DNA from: Nostoc sp. FACHB-280
GTDB lineage: Bacteria; Cyanobacteriota; Cyanobacteriia; Cyanobacteriales; Nostocaceae
Direction: 5' to 3'
DNA: 64,000 nucleotides
NCBI RefSeq assembly: GCF_014697615.1
Contig: NZ_JACJSD010000002.1
Location: 186,001 to 250,000, forward strand
Shown here piece by piece: positions 8,666 through 17,167 of this stretch. Every line of letters begins with the position of its first letter. Position 1 is the first letter of the stretch. The position numbers were made by a program, and so were the translations under genes. The notes under the pieces are model-generated. The model saw only the letters and a program-made list of their open reading frames with translations, had not been told where the DNA came from and ran no database searches.

Positions 8666-9436
8666 ATGATAAAACTTGACTTCTCCCAAGATACCCAACA
8701 GCTAAAGCCAACATCACAGAAATCATTAAATCATCAGGTGGCTGATACTACCTCACAGGTTTCTCCTTTGTTAGGGCCAATAGCATATCATGTGGGACGA
8801 CATCTGCTTTTACCTTTGTTCTTCGGCAGGATTACCATCACAGGACAACACAATGTCCCCGCAACAGGGCCGATTATCTTAGCACCCACGCACCGGGCGC
8901 GTTGGGATGCTTTAATTGTCCCTTACGCTACTTCTCTAATTACTGGCGCAGATTTGCGCTTTATGGTGACTATTACTGAATGCCAAGGCTTGCAAGGCTG
9001 GTTTGTACGTCGTTTAGGTGGATTCCCCGTAGATCCTCAACATCCCACAATTTCCACCTTAAGACATGGAGTTTCTTTACTAGAGCAAAGAAAAACCTTG
9101 GTCATCTTTCCCGAAGGTGGCATTTTCCGTGATGGCAAGGTTCATCCTTTAAAACCTGGAATTGCCCGCTTGTCTTTGACTGCGGAAATGAATCACCCAG
9201 GACTAGGGGTCAAAATTGTTCCTATGAGTATTAATTACAGCGAACCCTATCCCAACTGGGGTACAGATGTGCATATTAACATCGGCAGCCCAATTAATGT
9301 TGCTGAATATACTAACGGTTCCGTCAAACAAAATGCAAAACGCCTGACAGATGAGTTAGCCAAGGAACTGCAAAGCTTAAATCATCAAGAAGCAGAAGTG
9401 ACCAATGGGCAATGGTCAATGGTCAATGGTCAATAG
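8666..9436 (+). CDS. 1-acyl-sn-glycerol-3-phosphate acyltransferase family protein
   Basis: PlsC-family enzyme transferring an acyl chain to lysophosphatidate or a related acceptor at the membrane. The H-x4-D catalytic motif is H76-RARW-D81 (APTHRARWD). The acceptor-binding block is FPEGGIFRDGKVHPLKPG, and the fourth block IVPMSINYSEP is also present. The final residues (VTNGQWSMVNGQ) are encoded by a GGTCAAT heptamer array, and the stop TAG lies inside it, so the native end has been replaced or extended by repeat DNA. Cyanobacteria have several paralogues; the exact substrate is open. Confidence 0.88.
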   Translation: MIKLDFSQDTQQLKPTSQKSLNHQVADTTSQVSPLLGPIAYHVGRHLLLPLFFGRITITGQHNVPATGPIILAPTHRARWDALIVPYATSLITGADLRFMVTITECQGLQGWFVRRLGGFPVDPQHPTISTLRHGVSLLEQRKTLVIFPEGGIFRDGKVHPLKPGIARLSLTAEMNHPGLGVKIVPMSINYSEPYPNWGTDVHINIGSPINVAEYTNGSVKQNAKRLTDELAKELQSLNHQEAEVTNGQWSMVNGQ

Positions 9437-9440
9437 TCAT
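9401..9440. repeat. STRR array (GGTCAAT) overlapping a gene end
   Basis: Three exact tandem heptamers (9414-9434) plus diverged flanks. They encode the last residues and the stop of the upstream acyltransferase. Confidence 0.92.
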
Positions 9441-9464
9441 TTGTCCTTTGTGTGTGATTTAACC

Positions 9465-11567
9465 CTAATTACCAATTACTAATTCCCAACTGTTTAATCT
9501 GCCGATATCTTGCGGTGCAGCATCGATGAGCCACAATTGCCAGCGCCCTTGGCCAGACATGGATAGTAATTGCTTGAGGGCAGGATGCGATCGCACACTA
9601 TAAGTAGTCTGCAAGTTTGTCCGTCTACCTAAAGTCCGGTTTTGTAACAAAACTGACTGATTATTTGGTGCTATTAAGTAAATTTCTAAATCGCCTAAGA
9701 AATCGTGCGAGACATTCACACTTACTTGAATATCTTTAACTACAATATCTTCGTTAATGGCGATCGCACTTTTGATACCTTGGCGATCGTTATCGGGAAT
9801 GCCTACAGAGTTGGTATTATTCACCCGCAACTGTTGGCTGACAGGTGATGCACCTTCTCGCATTTGCTTGGCAGCTTGGACGGCTTTAGCGGCGTTGACT
9901 TTACCATAGCCAAACCACTGGGAATGACCATTACCATTGTAAGTCCCGCCTTTGAGGCCTAATTGCGGGTCGGGATTCGGGTCAACTATTTTATCAGCAG
10001 TTTCTTGTAAGATGCGTTTAACTTGTTGAGCAGTTAAATCGGGATTCGCTGATAACACCAAAGCTGCTACCCCAGCCACCACAGGCGTAGCACTGGAAGT
10101 TCCACCAAAACTACTGGTAAAATTGCCTTTGTCGTAACCTGCTGCTCCTAATTGGTCAGTGGTAAACACACCTAAACCATTAAGATAAGCAGCGATCGCA
10201 GGTTGAGTATACACATAACCCTTTTCAGGAAATGACATTCCTGGTGGTGCGTTATTACTAGGCGCACATACAGCAATACTATCTCCCCAATTACTGTAAG
10301 CTGCTTTCTTATTCAAACTAGTGGAAGCAGCAACAGTGATCACATCAGGATGTACCGCAAAACCACTGAGCCACTCAGTCTTTCCTTGTAAAATTTTATC
10401 AGGCCAACTTTGTTCAATTACACTACCATTAATTGGACGGTTGGCATTACCCGCCGCAAAACAAATCACACATCCTTTCCCTTTCCGTCCTTTGGTAGCT
10501 GCGCGGGTAATTGCTGCCCGTTGCCGCAAGGATAAAGGAAAATACACAGCCGAGGCTCCCCAACTGCAAGAAATTACACTTGCCCCCTTGTCAATTGCCC
10601 AATTAAAGATTTGCTCAACAGATTCATCATCTAAATAGCCAGTCGTACGGATGGGCATAAATGCACAACCAGGAGCTACCCCCACAATACCAGAACCATT
10701 TTCTTCGGCAATGGCTACCCCGGCGCAAGCTGTCCCGTGGCTAGTTTCTCTAGCATCAGGTAAAGGTAGAAAATCATTTTGTTTCAAATCTCTAGGGGCG
10801 ACAACTTTCCCTGAACCTTGAAAATCAGGATGATTCAAATCAAAAGAATCATCCACCACAGCCACAACTACAGAACGTACACCGCGAGTAATATCCCAAG
10901 CTTTTTCAACGGAGATATGAGAACCTAAGACTAAATCCTCCCCGCCGCTATGGTTTAAGTACCACTGTTGGATATAAAGCGGGTCACGGGGTTTGTAGTG
11001 TGTTTCGCTGTTAATGATAATGTTAGGTTCAGCAGCTAACACTTCTTTGAGTCCTTGGAGTTGGTTAGTAATTTTAATCGGGTTGTCTGTAGCTTGTTTA
11101 CTAACCAAAAATACGAAAGTGTTAGGGATACCCAGAACAGGTTTATCTTGAATTAAACTATATGCGCTGGCGATCGCATTAATTCTAGGCGCTGCTATCT
11201 CTTCTAAAAACTGAATAGTAATTTGGTCGCCCAAGTAAACAAAAGTCCCAGGATTATTTTTAAGAGTGTAAACATGGCTGGCAAAGGCTACAGTTTCTGC
11301 CGCGCGGGCTTGAGCCATCGCCGCATCTAACTGGGCGGGTGCAACTTTAAATAATTCTAGTTGTGCTTGGGGAATACTTCGCTGCCAAATACCCCAACTT
11401 ACCTGAGATAATTGTTGAGGTGTAAAATCGTTAGCTGGGCGGATGGTGAAACGGTCTGTTGCTTTTTCTAACACTAATTCTTCACCACCGCGTTGCAGAA
11501 CAACTCCCAAATTGCTGGCTGGTACACCTGTGGTTGGAAAATCAGAGGAATTAATGCGATCGCTCAT
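9465..11567 (-). CDS. Subtilisin-like serine protease with P domain
   Basis: The 700-residue protein has three parts. Residues 1-190 are a long N-terminal pro-like region. Residues about 215-570 are an S8 peptidase domain with Asp near 239-240 (VVVAVVDDSFD), His277 (SHGTACAGVA) and Ser491 (GGTSSATPVVAGV); the oxyanion Asn is in CFAAGNANR. Residues about 590-700 are a proprotein-convertase P domain (DIQVSVNVSHDFLGDLEIYL, ending in WELVIGN). No signal peptide is visible, so it may act inside the cell or use an unusual route. Similar proteases occur in Anabaena as calcium-dependent enzymes; calcium dependence here is inference. Confidence 0.9.
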   Translation of the reverse strand: MSDRINSSDFPTTGVPASNLGVVLQRGGEELVLEKATDRFTIRPANDFTPQQLSQVSWGIWQRSIPQAQLELFKVAPAQLDAAMAQARAAETVAFASHVYTLKNNPGTFVYLGDQITIQFLEEIAAPRINAIASAYSLIQDKPVLGIPNTFVFLVSKQATDNPIKITNQLQGLKEVLAAEPNIIINSETHYKPRDPLYIQQWYLNHSGGEDLVLGSHISVEKAWDITRGVRSVVVAVVDDSFDLNHPDFQGSGKVVAPRDLKQNDFLPLPDARETSHGTACAGVAIAEENGSGIVGVAPGCAFMPIRTTGYLDDESVEQIFNWAIDKGASVISCSWGASAVYFPLSLRQRAAITRAATKGRKGKGCVICFAAGNANRPINGSVIEQSWPDKILQGKTEWLSGFAVHPDVITVAASTSLNKKAAYSNWGDSIAVCAPSNNAPPGMSFPEKGYVYTQPAIAAYLNGLGVFTTDQLGAAGYDKGNFTSSFGGTSSATPVVAGVAALVLSANPDLTAQQVKRILQETADKIVDPNPDPQLGLKGGTYNGNGHSQWFGYGKVNAAKAVQAAKQMREGASPVSQQLRVNNTNSVGIPDNDRQGIKSAIAINEDIVVKDIQVSVNVSHDFLGDLEIYLIAPNNQSVLLQNRTLGRRTNLQTTYSVRSHPALKQLLSMSGQGRWQLWLIDAAPQDIGRLNSWELVIGN

Positions 11568-11739
11568 AATAGACGATGGTAATTAGTATACAGAGGCACT
11601 GGGAACTCGATTAAACCGATTTTCAGTCTAAAGCAAAGAAACCAAGTATATAGCTGTGTTTTGTTTAAAACGAAAACAAAGTTAAGATACCCAAAGTTTC
11701 TCTTAGTATTTGTATATATTTGTCACACCCATTCAATCC

Positions 11740-12309
11740 ATGAAAATAGCTGCAACTGCGCCTTTTATTAGCCTCAGTTCCTTCTCAGTCATTCTCTTAT
11801 TAAGTTTGCTATCCCCCGCTTATAGCCAACAAGCACAGCCCATTGATCCGAATGACCCCAACAATCTCCGTCCTACCACCCAAACCAATAGCCTGTTAAG
11901 CATTGAAGGCGGAGAACGACTGATGAAAGAGGCAGAAGCAGCAGTTTCCGCCCAAAACTATGCCCTAGCCGCCAAAAAGCTCCAAGAAGCACGGCAAGTT
12001 TATAATCAGCTATCTAACTTTTATCAAGACTTAAACTCTAGCTTTTCTGGTATTGACATCAGAGTATCTGACTCTCAACGTCAAAAAGCTTTACTAAGCG
12101 CCCAAAAGCGAGATGAAGCTACATATCAACTCGCACTTGTACATCGCGCCCAAAATCAGCCAGAATTAGCTGTACCATTATTAATTCAAATTATTAAAAG
12201 TCAAAATCCCACACGCGATTTAGGTAAAAAAGCATATCAACAGCTATTTGAACTCGGTTTTGTGGATACCCCATACCCCAGACAAGGCGGTTCCACTTCT
12301 CAAAAATAA
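11740..12309 (+). CDS. Secreted alpha-helical protein of unknown function
   Basis: I start it at the ATG at 11740 because the signal peptide begins there (MKIAATAPFISLSS, a hydrophobic core, then AYSQQA); a TTG ten codons upstream is also possible. The mature protein is about 155 residues with a Pro/Asn-rich linker (IDPNDPNNLRP) and then paired helices (RLMKEAEAAVSAQNYALAAK and AQNQPELAVPLLIQI) that resemble two TPR-like hairpins. It is probably a periplasmic scaffold. Transcribed divergently from the protease gene. Family not recognised. Confidence 0.7.
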   Translation: MKIAATAPFISLSSFSVILLLSLLSPAYSQQAQPIDPNDPNNLRPTTQTNSLLSIEGGERLMKEAEAAVSAQNYALAAKKLQEARQVYNQLSNFYQDLNSSFSGIDIRVSDSQRQKALLSAQKRDEATYQLALVHRAQNQPELAVPLLIQIIKSQNPTRDLGKKAYQQLFELGFVDTPYPRQGGSTSQK

Positions 12310-12313
12310 ATCT

Positions 12314-12417
12314 TGAGAGTCAAGAGTCAATGGTCAGTGGTCAATAGCTATTCTCCCTTGTCAGCCTTGTCCCCCTTATCTTTCTTCTCCTGCTTCCTGC
12401 TCCCTGCCCCTCTGCTT
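12314..12417. repeat. STRR arrays (GGTCAAT-type and CCTGCTC-type)
   Basis: Two arrays of different heptamers: GAGTCAA/GGTCAGT/GGTCAAT units at 12314-12348, and CCTGCTT, CCTGCTC and CCTGCCC units at 12389-12417. They fill most of the gap before bolA. Confidence 0.8.
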
Positions 12418-12469
12418 CTTCCACTCCTTAATCTGCTAATAATAGAGAAGTAGTTTTTCAGAAATTGCG

Positions 12470-12724
12470 ATGATTAGTCCGCAGCAGATTGAAGCTATGA
12501 TCAAGGCGGAACTGCCAGACGCTCAGATACAAGTACAAGACTTAACAGGTGGCGGAGACCACTATCAAGTTACAGTCGTCTCATCGCAGTTTGCAGGTAA
12601 AGGACTGGTGCAACAACATCAGCTAGTTTATGGCGCGTTGCGGCAAGCTATGTCCACGGAAGCAATTCACGCCTTGGCAGTTAAAACATTTACGCCAGAA
12701 ACTTGGCAAACAACCACTTCATAA
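12470..12724 (+). CDS. bolA: BolA family protein
   Basis: The 84 residues match the short BolA/YrbA class: [20 protein letters not shown], then the class motif with a ligand-type His, and a C-terminal [20 protein letters not shown] helix. BolA proteins pair with monothiol glutaredoxins and co-bind a [2Fe-2S] cluster, acting in iron-sulfur trafficking or redox sensing. The next gene, 75 bases downstream, encodes exactly such a glutaredoxin, so this pair very likely works together. Confidence 0.93.
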   Translation: MISPQQIEAMIKAELPDAQIQVQDLTGGGDHYQVTVVSSQFAGKGLVQQHQLVYGALRQAMSTEAIHALAVKTFTPETWQTTTS

Positions 12725-12799
12725 AATCAATAGTTCCAAGCTAGGTTGAGCATTGACTATTGATTTTTTTATATCCGTAACATAGGAAACTAAAACACC

Positions 12800-13123
12800 A
12801 TGTCACAAGAAGCCCAAGAGAGAATTCAGAACTTAATTAAACAAAACAAAATCTTTGTTTTCATGAAGGGGACTAAGTTAATGCCTCAATGTGGTTTTTC
12901 TAACAACGTTGTCCAAATCCTCAATACTTTGGGTGTTCCCTTCGAGACGTTTAATGTTCTTGATGATGCTGAAATTCGTCAAGGAATTAAAGAATACTCC
13001 AACTGGCCAACCATTCCTCAAGTTTATATCAATGGTGAATTCATCGGTGGTTCCGACATCTTGATTGAAATGTACCAAAAGGGTGAATTGCAGGAAAAAG
13101 TGGAAGTTGCTCTAGCTTCGTAA
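12800..13123 (+). CDS. grxD: Monothiol glutaredoxin (Grx4/GrxD type)
   Basis: CGFS-type glutaredoxin of 107 residues. The active site is C31-G-F-S in MPQCGFSNN, with the preceding FMKGTK and the downstream [19 protein letters not shown] glutathione-binding loop. Such proteins bind a glutathione-ligated [2Fe-2S] cluster and hand it to apo-proteins, often as a complex with BolA. bolA is immediately upstream and a strong terminator follows, making a two-gene unit. Confidence 0.96.
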   Translation: MSQEAQERIQNLIKQNKIFVFMKGTKLMPQCGFSNNVVQILNTLGVPFETFNVLDDAEIRQGIKEYSNWPTIPQVYINGEFIGGSDILIEMYQKGELQEKVEVALAS

Positions 13124-13144
13124 TTTTAAAATAAGTTTAATTAC

Positions 13145-13172
13145 AAAAAAGCCCCGTTACAGGGGCTTTTTT
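13145..13172 (+). terminator. Intrinsic terminator of bolA-grxD
   Basis: AAAAAAGCCCC, loop GTTACA, GGGGCTTTTTT. The symmetric A and T tracts make it usable on both strands. Confidence 0.93.
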
Positions 13173-13269
13173 GATGGACTACGCTTCCCAAAGCAGAAAA
13201 ATTACTCAATGGTTAGTAGCAAGTAGTGAATAAAAAATTTTCTGCTTTTTTAATTAAAATCACGATCTT

Positions 13270-13323
13270 AAACATCCCTTATGAGAGTTACCAAAATTAC
13301 CACAAGTCAAAGGGGATGTTTTT
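13270..13323. other. Hairpin with long loop, unassigned
   Basis: Arms AAACATCCC (13270-13278) and GGGATGTTT (13313-13321) enclose a 34-base loop and are followed by T residues. It lies after the grxD terminator and before a minus-strand gene, so neither neighbour obviously needs it. Confidence 0.4.
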
Positions 13324-13436
13324 CTAGTACAATCTCTCCCAAAATTTACACCACTGCACACTTGATCAATACAGATAACGTGCTATAATCATCTGCGTCA
13401 ATCTACGCTTACTTTTAAGGGCTAAAGCTTTTTGCT

Positions 13437-13685
13437 TTAGTAGTAATCGTGTTGTGGTTGTGGTTCCGGCATTGCAAAATTTGACGCATCGTACAAGTAG
13501 CGGCTGGCTTCCTCTTCTAGACGATGAATCAGATATGGCTCGATAGCGTTGCCATGTCGCAGTGCGGCTAGATATCCATCCAAATACATCCGCATATCGT
13601 CCATACGATAACCGCGATTCCATAGCTCGACGAAGGCGTCTGTGAGTCTTTGGTAATAGCGGATGGTTTGTGTGTCTTGAAGCAT
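13437..13685 (-). CDS. Small conserved cyanobacterial protein (DUF6761-like)
   Basis: Acidic 82-residue protein: MLQDTQTIRYYQRLTDAFVE, a helix, then MRMYLDGYLAALRHGNAIEP and a Gln/His-rich tail. I recall near-identical sequences across cyanobacteria under DUF6761, function unknown; the match is from memory. The strong conservation suggests a core role. No partner gene nearby: its upstream side is a 562-base gap. A hairpin with CTAAAGC/GCTTTAG arms just past the stop may end the transcript. Confidence 0.75.
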   Translation of the reverse strand: MLQDTQTIRYYQRLTDAFVELWNRGYRMDDMRMYLDGYLAALRHGNAIEPYLIHRLEEEASRYLYDASNFAMPEPQPQHDYY

Positions 13686-14247
13686 AACTGCTGTTTGATC
13701 TCTTTGGAATGAGAATTGTAAATGATTAACGCTGAAATGTGAAGTGCCACTTTCGCTTTTTTAGCGTTTTTGACATATAAATTATGCCAATGGTTCTGCT
13801 TTGACCTGCCCCCTCAAGCAGTTACAGCGTATTTAGATCCTATTCCAGAAAACTGGGAAATTGATTGGTAAATAATTTATTCTTATGATTTCTTCTTTCA
13901 AAAACCCCTATTTTTGTGCTTGAGGTTAAGCTTAAGCAAGCAAGACCCACACTTAAACAACAGGCTGACGGACTTTTGCAAGAATTATAATTTGACTCAG
14001 TACAAGTTCTTCATAAAGTTACAATTTGCTAAAAGCCAAATGATTGTTAAGAAGAACTTTCGATAAGTCTAACAAAAATTTAAGAAAATTACTAATTAAC
14101 CTTGGAAATAGGCTGAGGTGGGAGATATTGCCACCCTTTTGTGGAATAAATGTCAAATGAATTGTGATTAGAAGTAACAAAGACTACAAAACCTTGAGCA
14201 TGAGCTTGTTACTTTGAAAGTCATCAACGCTAAGGGGTCTTACCGCC
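13686..14247. other. Gap of 562 bases before the response regulator
   Basis: Divergent regulatory region. It contains a short coding-like remnant (13791-13871) and otherwise AT-rich DNA. No RNA gene recognised. Confidence 0.5.
13791..13871 (+). pseudogene. Possible C-terminal gene remnant
   Basis: One frame reads WFCFDLPPQAVTAYLDPIP and ends in ENWEIDW before TAA. The composition is protein-like (Asp, Pro, Trp), but there is no start codon with a ribosome site and the frame is blocked upstream by a TGA. Could be chance. Confidence 0.25.
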
Positions 14248-15015
14248 GTGGGTTCGGTTTGTATTGAAATCGTTGAGGGGAATCCCCATCTAAGGTCGTT
14301 GCTGGGTTGGCACTTGCAACAGTTAGAGTATAGGGTAAATCAAGCTGCCAGCATTTATCAAGCAAGAGAAGTGTTTTTAACCCATCAACCTACTCTAGTG
14401 ATTCTAGATGCGGATCTGCCTGATGGAGATGGTATCGAGTTTTGCCGTTGGTTGCACCGTCAGCAGCAGCCTTTAATCTTAATGCTGTCTGCGCGTAGCA
14501 ACGAGGCGGATGTGGTCGCAGGACTAAAAGCGGGGGCCGATGATTACCTCAGCAAACCTTTTGGGATGCAGGAGTTTTTGGCTAGGGTTGAGGCACTAAT
14601 TCGCCGCAAACGCACGCCGACTGCGCCAGCTTATTTAGACTATGGCACTTTGCAAATTGATTTAGTGCAACGTCGTGTCCGGTTCCAAGGGGAGTTTATT
14701 GATTTAACACCCCAGGAATTTAGTTTGTTGTATGTGTTGGCGCAAGCTGGCGGAGTACCTTTGTCTCGGTCAGAATTGCTGCGTCGTGCTTGGCCAGATG
14801 CAATTGACAACCCGCGCACGATAGACACTCATGTTTTATCGCTACGCAAAAAAGTAGAACTTGATCCCCGCCAGCCTAGTTTGATTCAAACTATTCGGAA
14901 TGTGGGATACAGATTTAACATGGAAATTTTGAATGCCAATCTTCCCCAATCACAAACTAAGTTAGCAAAAGAACGGTTTAGCAATCAACGTCCAACACTT
15001 ACTACTCAACGGTGA
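14248..15015 (+). CDS. OmpR/PhoB-type response regulator
   Basis: Receiver domain (about 4-120) plus winged-helix DNA-binding domain (about 130-228, ending TIRNVGYRFN). The phospho-acceptor is D54 (VILDADLPDGDG), with S81 and K103 (LSKPFG) completing the switch. The usual acidic pair is replaced by Glu-Gly (IEIVEGNPHLR), leaving one carboxylate for magnesium. A basic, Gln-rich tail of about 25 residues follows the wing. It starts with GTG, the only in-frame start near the conserved strand. No histidine kinase gene is in the neighbourhood, so the partner is unknown. Confidence 0.9.
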   Translation: MGSVCIEIVEGNPHLRSLLGWHLQQLEYRVNQAASIYQAREVFLTHQPTLVILDADLPDGDGIEFCRWLHRQQQPLILMLSARSNEADVVAGLKAGADDYLSKPFGMQEFLARVEALIRRKRTPTAPAYLDYGTLQIDLVQRRVRFQGEFIDLTPQEFSLLYVLAQAGGVPLSRSELLRRAWPDAIDNPRTIDTHVLSLRKKVELDPRQPSLIQTIRNVGYRFNMEILNANLPQSQTKLAKERFSNQRPTLTTQR

Positions 15016-15020
15016 TGAAG

Positions 15021-15053
15021 CAGGTGAGAGATAACAGGTGACAGGTGATAGGT
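15021..15053. repeat. STRR array (AACAGGT type)
   Basis: Three tandem heptamers AACAGGT, GACAGGT, GATAGGT directly after the response regulator gene. Confidence 0.8.
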
Positions 15054-15223
15054 TTTGCCTGGATTTTATCAGCTGCGGATTTCTGAAACTATGCTTCAAC
15101 TGCTACATAACAGGGTTTGGTTGGGTGCAGTACAAGTTCCAGAGGAGAGAGGCTAATGGGTTTTATCCAAAGGAAGAGTGCTGTAAGTGTTGTGTTTAGG
15201 GTGATTTATCAGATAAGAGGTTT

Positions 15224-16009
15224 TTAAATCCATTCTTGTGCGGCTTGAGTTTCTGCCTGAGTCAAACTTGCTTGTAAACTGACTAAATCTAACTCAGAGG
15301 CGGGTTTGTCTGCTAACAACTGGCCTTGGTGCAGGTGTAACAGTCTTGTACAAAACATTTGGGCTAAATCTAACTGGTGATTGACCATCAAAATTGTAGT
15401 TTGTTGGGTTTCGGCTAGTTGAATGAGGATTTGCATCAGATAAGAGGCTGTACCCGCATCCAAGGCTGATGTTGGCTCATCTAATAGTAAAATTTTGGGT
15501 TGGATGATTAAAGCACGAGCGATCGCAACTAATTGCCTTTGACCCGATGACAACTGTAACTCATTCTTGGCTAACCAGTCGTTAGGAATATGCAGTTGTT
15601 CCAGCCAATGGCTAACTCGTTGCTGAATCGTCTGTTTGGGTATCCCGCGCAAAACTAAAGGATATTCCAAGGCTTGCTGGACTGTCATCCCCAGTAGCTT
15701 TGACTCTTGCAACACCAGTGTTACTGTTTGGCGCAGTGGGATGGCAGGAATTTGGTGATATTCTTGATTTTCCAGATAAATTTTACCGCTAGTAGGTTCA
15801 GTTAAGCGGTTTATTAGGCGTAGTAATGAGGTTTTGCCAGCACCAGTTACGCCAATAATAGCAATTCTTTCACCAGGGAATACTTGAAAGGAAATATTCT
15901 GTAAAATTGGGTATCCCTGGTGATTGCTTTTTAGTTTGCTAAATAGATTAACTTGCTCAAGCCTGAGTTGGGCTTGTGGAGTGAAATTATCCACAGTATA
16001 AAAATTCAA
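15224..16009 (-). CDS. ABC transporter ATP-binding protein (no permease nearby)
   Basis: Complete 261-residue nucleotide-binding domain: Walker A GVTGAGKTS, Q-loop LVLQESKLL, signature LSSGQRQLVAIARAL, Walker B ILLLDEPTSALD and switch His in LMVNHQLDLA. The closest style is the FetA/YbbL or amino-acid importer ATPases. No membrane or binding protein gene lies next to it; the neighbours are a regulator and a PH-like membrane protein. It therefore must pair with a permease elsewhere, or with the 185-residue membrane protein downstream, which does not look like a permease. Confidence 0.88.
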   Translation of the reverse strand: MNFYTVDNFTPQAQLRLEQVNLFSKLKSNHQGYPILQNISFQVFPGERIAIIGVTGAGKTSLLRLINRLTEPTSGKIYLENQEYHQIPAIPLRQTVTLVLQESKLLGMTVQQALEYPLVLRGIPKQTIQQRVSHWLEQLHIPNDWLAKNELQLSSGQRQLVAIARALIIQPKILLLDEPTSALDAGTASYLMQILIQLAETQQTTILMVNHQLDLAQMFCTRLLHLHQGQLLADKPASELDLVSLQASLTQAETQAAQEWI

Positions 16010-16021
16010 TCAATATATTAT

Positions 16022-16089
16022 CTATCTTGTGGGGTGGGCATCCTGCCCGCCCTTGGGATGGGACGGATGAGGACACCCATCCCACAAGA
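16022..16089. repeat. Inverted-repeat element with TTGTGGG ends
   Basis: The ends read CTTGTGGGGTGGGCATCC and CCCATCCCACAAG, making a 60-base fold-back with an inner GGGTGGGCA/TGCCCGCCC hairpin. A related fragment (GGGATGGTCATCTTACCCATCC) recurs at about 20400-20424. It is a dispersed palindromic repeat and may also act as a terminator for the flanking minus-strand gene. Confidence 0.65.
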
Positions 16090-16122
16090 CAATTTTGGAT
16101 GTTTTGATTAAGAGTCCTAAAT

Positions 16123-16680
16123 TTAAGATAGTGTCAAAGCTGTATTGATAGTCCAAGCATCGACTAACAGCAGTAGTAATGTAAATCCAAATAAAATCGC
16201 ATACATCCAAGGCTGTGCTAAGGGACGAACATCTGTGGTGTCTATGCCTGTTTTGGCTTGCACAATATTTACTAAACGGGCAAATCCCGCCACTCGCATC
16301 GGTAATAAATATGCTTTACCATCTTTGCTGAGGAAATAATAAACTAACCCCCCTTGACCTGTAGAACGGGGTTTTAATTCTTTAACTTCTGACCAAGGTA
16401 AAGACCAACCTTTACGAAAGAAACGCGGAACCCAAACAGGGTAAGTAACTTGAATTTCTTGGTCGTTGACAATTACTCTTTCAGTCAACACTGCATACAG
16501 TCCGACAAAGCCAATGGCAATTCCTACCCAAAGTAATGTAGGTGGTGTTGGTGCGGCTGTTGCTTGGGCTAAAAATGGCAATGGTATTGTGAGTGCTACA
16601 TATAAACTCAACAGGGTAATCCGAATCAACGGAGATAGGCGAAATATAGTTGTAGAGGTATTAGCTGAGTTGGCTGTCAC
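16123..16680 (-). CDS. Membrane protein with PH-like middle domain
   Basis: 185 residues: a TM hairpin near 18-70 (ITLLSLYVALTIPLPFLAQA, LLWVGIAIGFVGLYAVL), a soluble beta-rich middle (ERVIVNDQEIQVTYPVW, SLPWSEVKELKPR, GKAYLLPMRV) and a C-terminal TM segment (MYAILFGFTLLLLLVD). The soluble part resembles bacterial PH-like domains found between TM helices. No motif of an enzyme or transporter. Conserved-looking cyanobacterial protein of unknown role. Confidence 0.7.
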   Translation of the reverse strand: MTANSANTSTTIFRLSPLIRITLLSLYVALTIPLPFLAQATAAPTPPTLLWVGIAIGFVGLYAVLTERVIVNDQEIQVTYPVWVPRFFRKGWSLPWSEVKELKPRSTGQGGLVYYFLSKDGKAYLLPMRVAGFARLVNIVQAKTGIDTTDVRPLAQPWMYAILFGFTLLLLLVDAWTINTALTLS

Positions 16681-16739
16681 GGTTCCATTAAGATTGTTGC
16701 TTTCAGTTTTATCCTAACGGGACTTAGACAAAAAGTTTT

Positions 16740-16768
16740 AGCTGATGGTTTATTAAATCCCATCAGCT
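16740..16768 (-). terminator. Hairpin at a gene end
   Basis: Perfect 9-bp arms AGCTGATGG (16740-16748) and CCATCAGCT (16760-16768), with the stop codon of the minus-strand gene in the loop. The T tract is delayed (AAAACTTTTT on the minus strand), so it is a weak terminator candidate. Confidence 0.5.
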
Positions 16769-17121
16769 CGATTATCTATTGTTTTCTCAACTAAGGAACG
16801 TAATGAGTCTGTATCTGTGTTTGCCTGTTCTTGCTGATACCAAAATGTAATTTCACGATCAGAAGCACGAGCTAACACAGCTAGTCTTTTACAGTGAGGG
16901 CATTCATAAATTTCTGGAAATTCTGGTTCTGGTCTTATTGGAATTAGCAGTTTATTGACCTGTGTTTCAAACTCTTCATCAGATGCAGCTTTTTGATGGG
17001 CAATGATTAAATCACCAGCTAATGTTTCAATCAGTGGTTCCCAAACCATGTGAAAGCATTGCCGATTTGGAATTGAGGATAGGTTAATTATTTCACCGCA
17101 TATACAACTAATTTTGGTCAT
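16753..17121 (-). CDS. Small putative zinc-ribbon protein
   Basis: I start it at ATG 17121, which has AAGGGAAA upstream; a longer frame would run into the DUF4079 gene. The 122 residues have a CICGE motif at the N-terminus and ECPHCKRLAVL near residue 80, together a likely four-Cys metal site, with a helical acidic middle. No family recognised. It sits close downstream of the DUF4079 gene, same strand, so it may be co-transcribed. Confidence 0.65.
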   Translation of the reverse strand: MTKISCICGEIINLSSIPNRQCFHMVWEPLIETLAGDLIIAHQKAASDEEFETQVNKLLIPIRPEPEFPEIYECPHCKRLAVLARASDREITFWYQQEQANTDTDSLRSLVEKTIDNRADGI

Positions 17122-17167
17122 AAGATTTTCCCTTAAAGAGAGTAATCTAAAATGCTCTAAAATGACT

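Noticed and set aside
16022-16210. 62-codon minus-strand frame over the inverted-repeat element
   Set aside because: It overlaps the PH-like protein gene and codes only the repeat.
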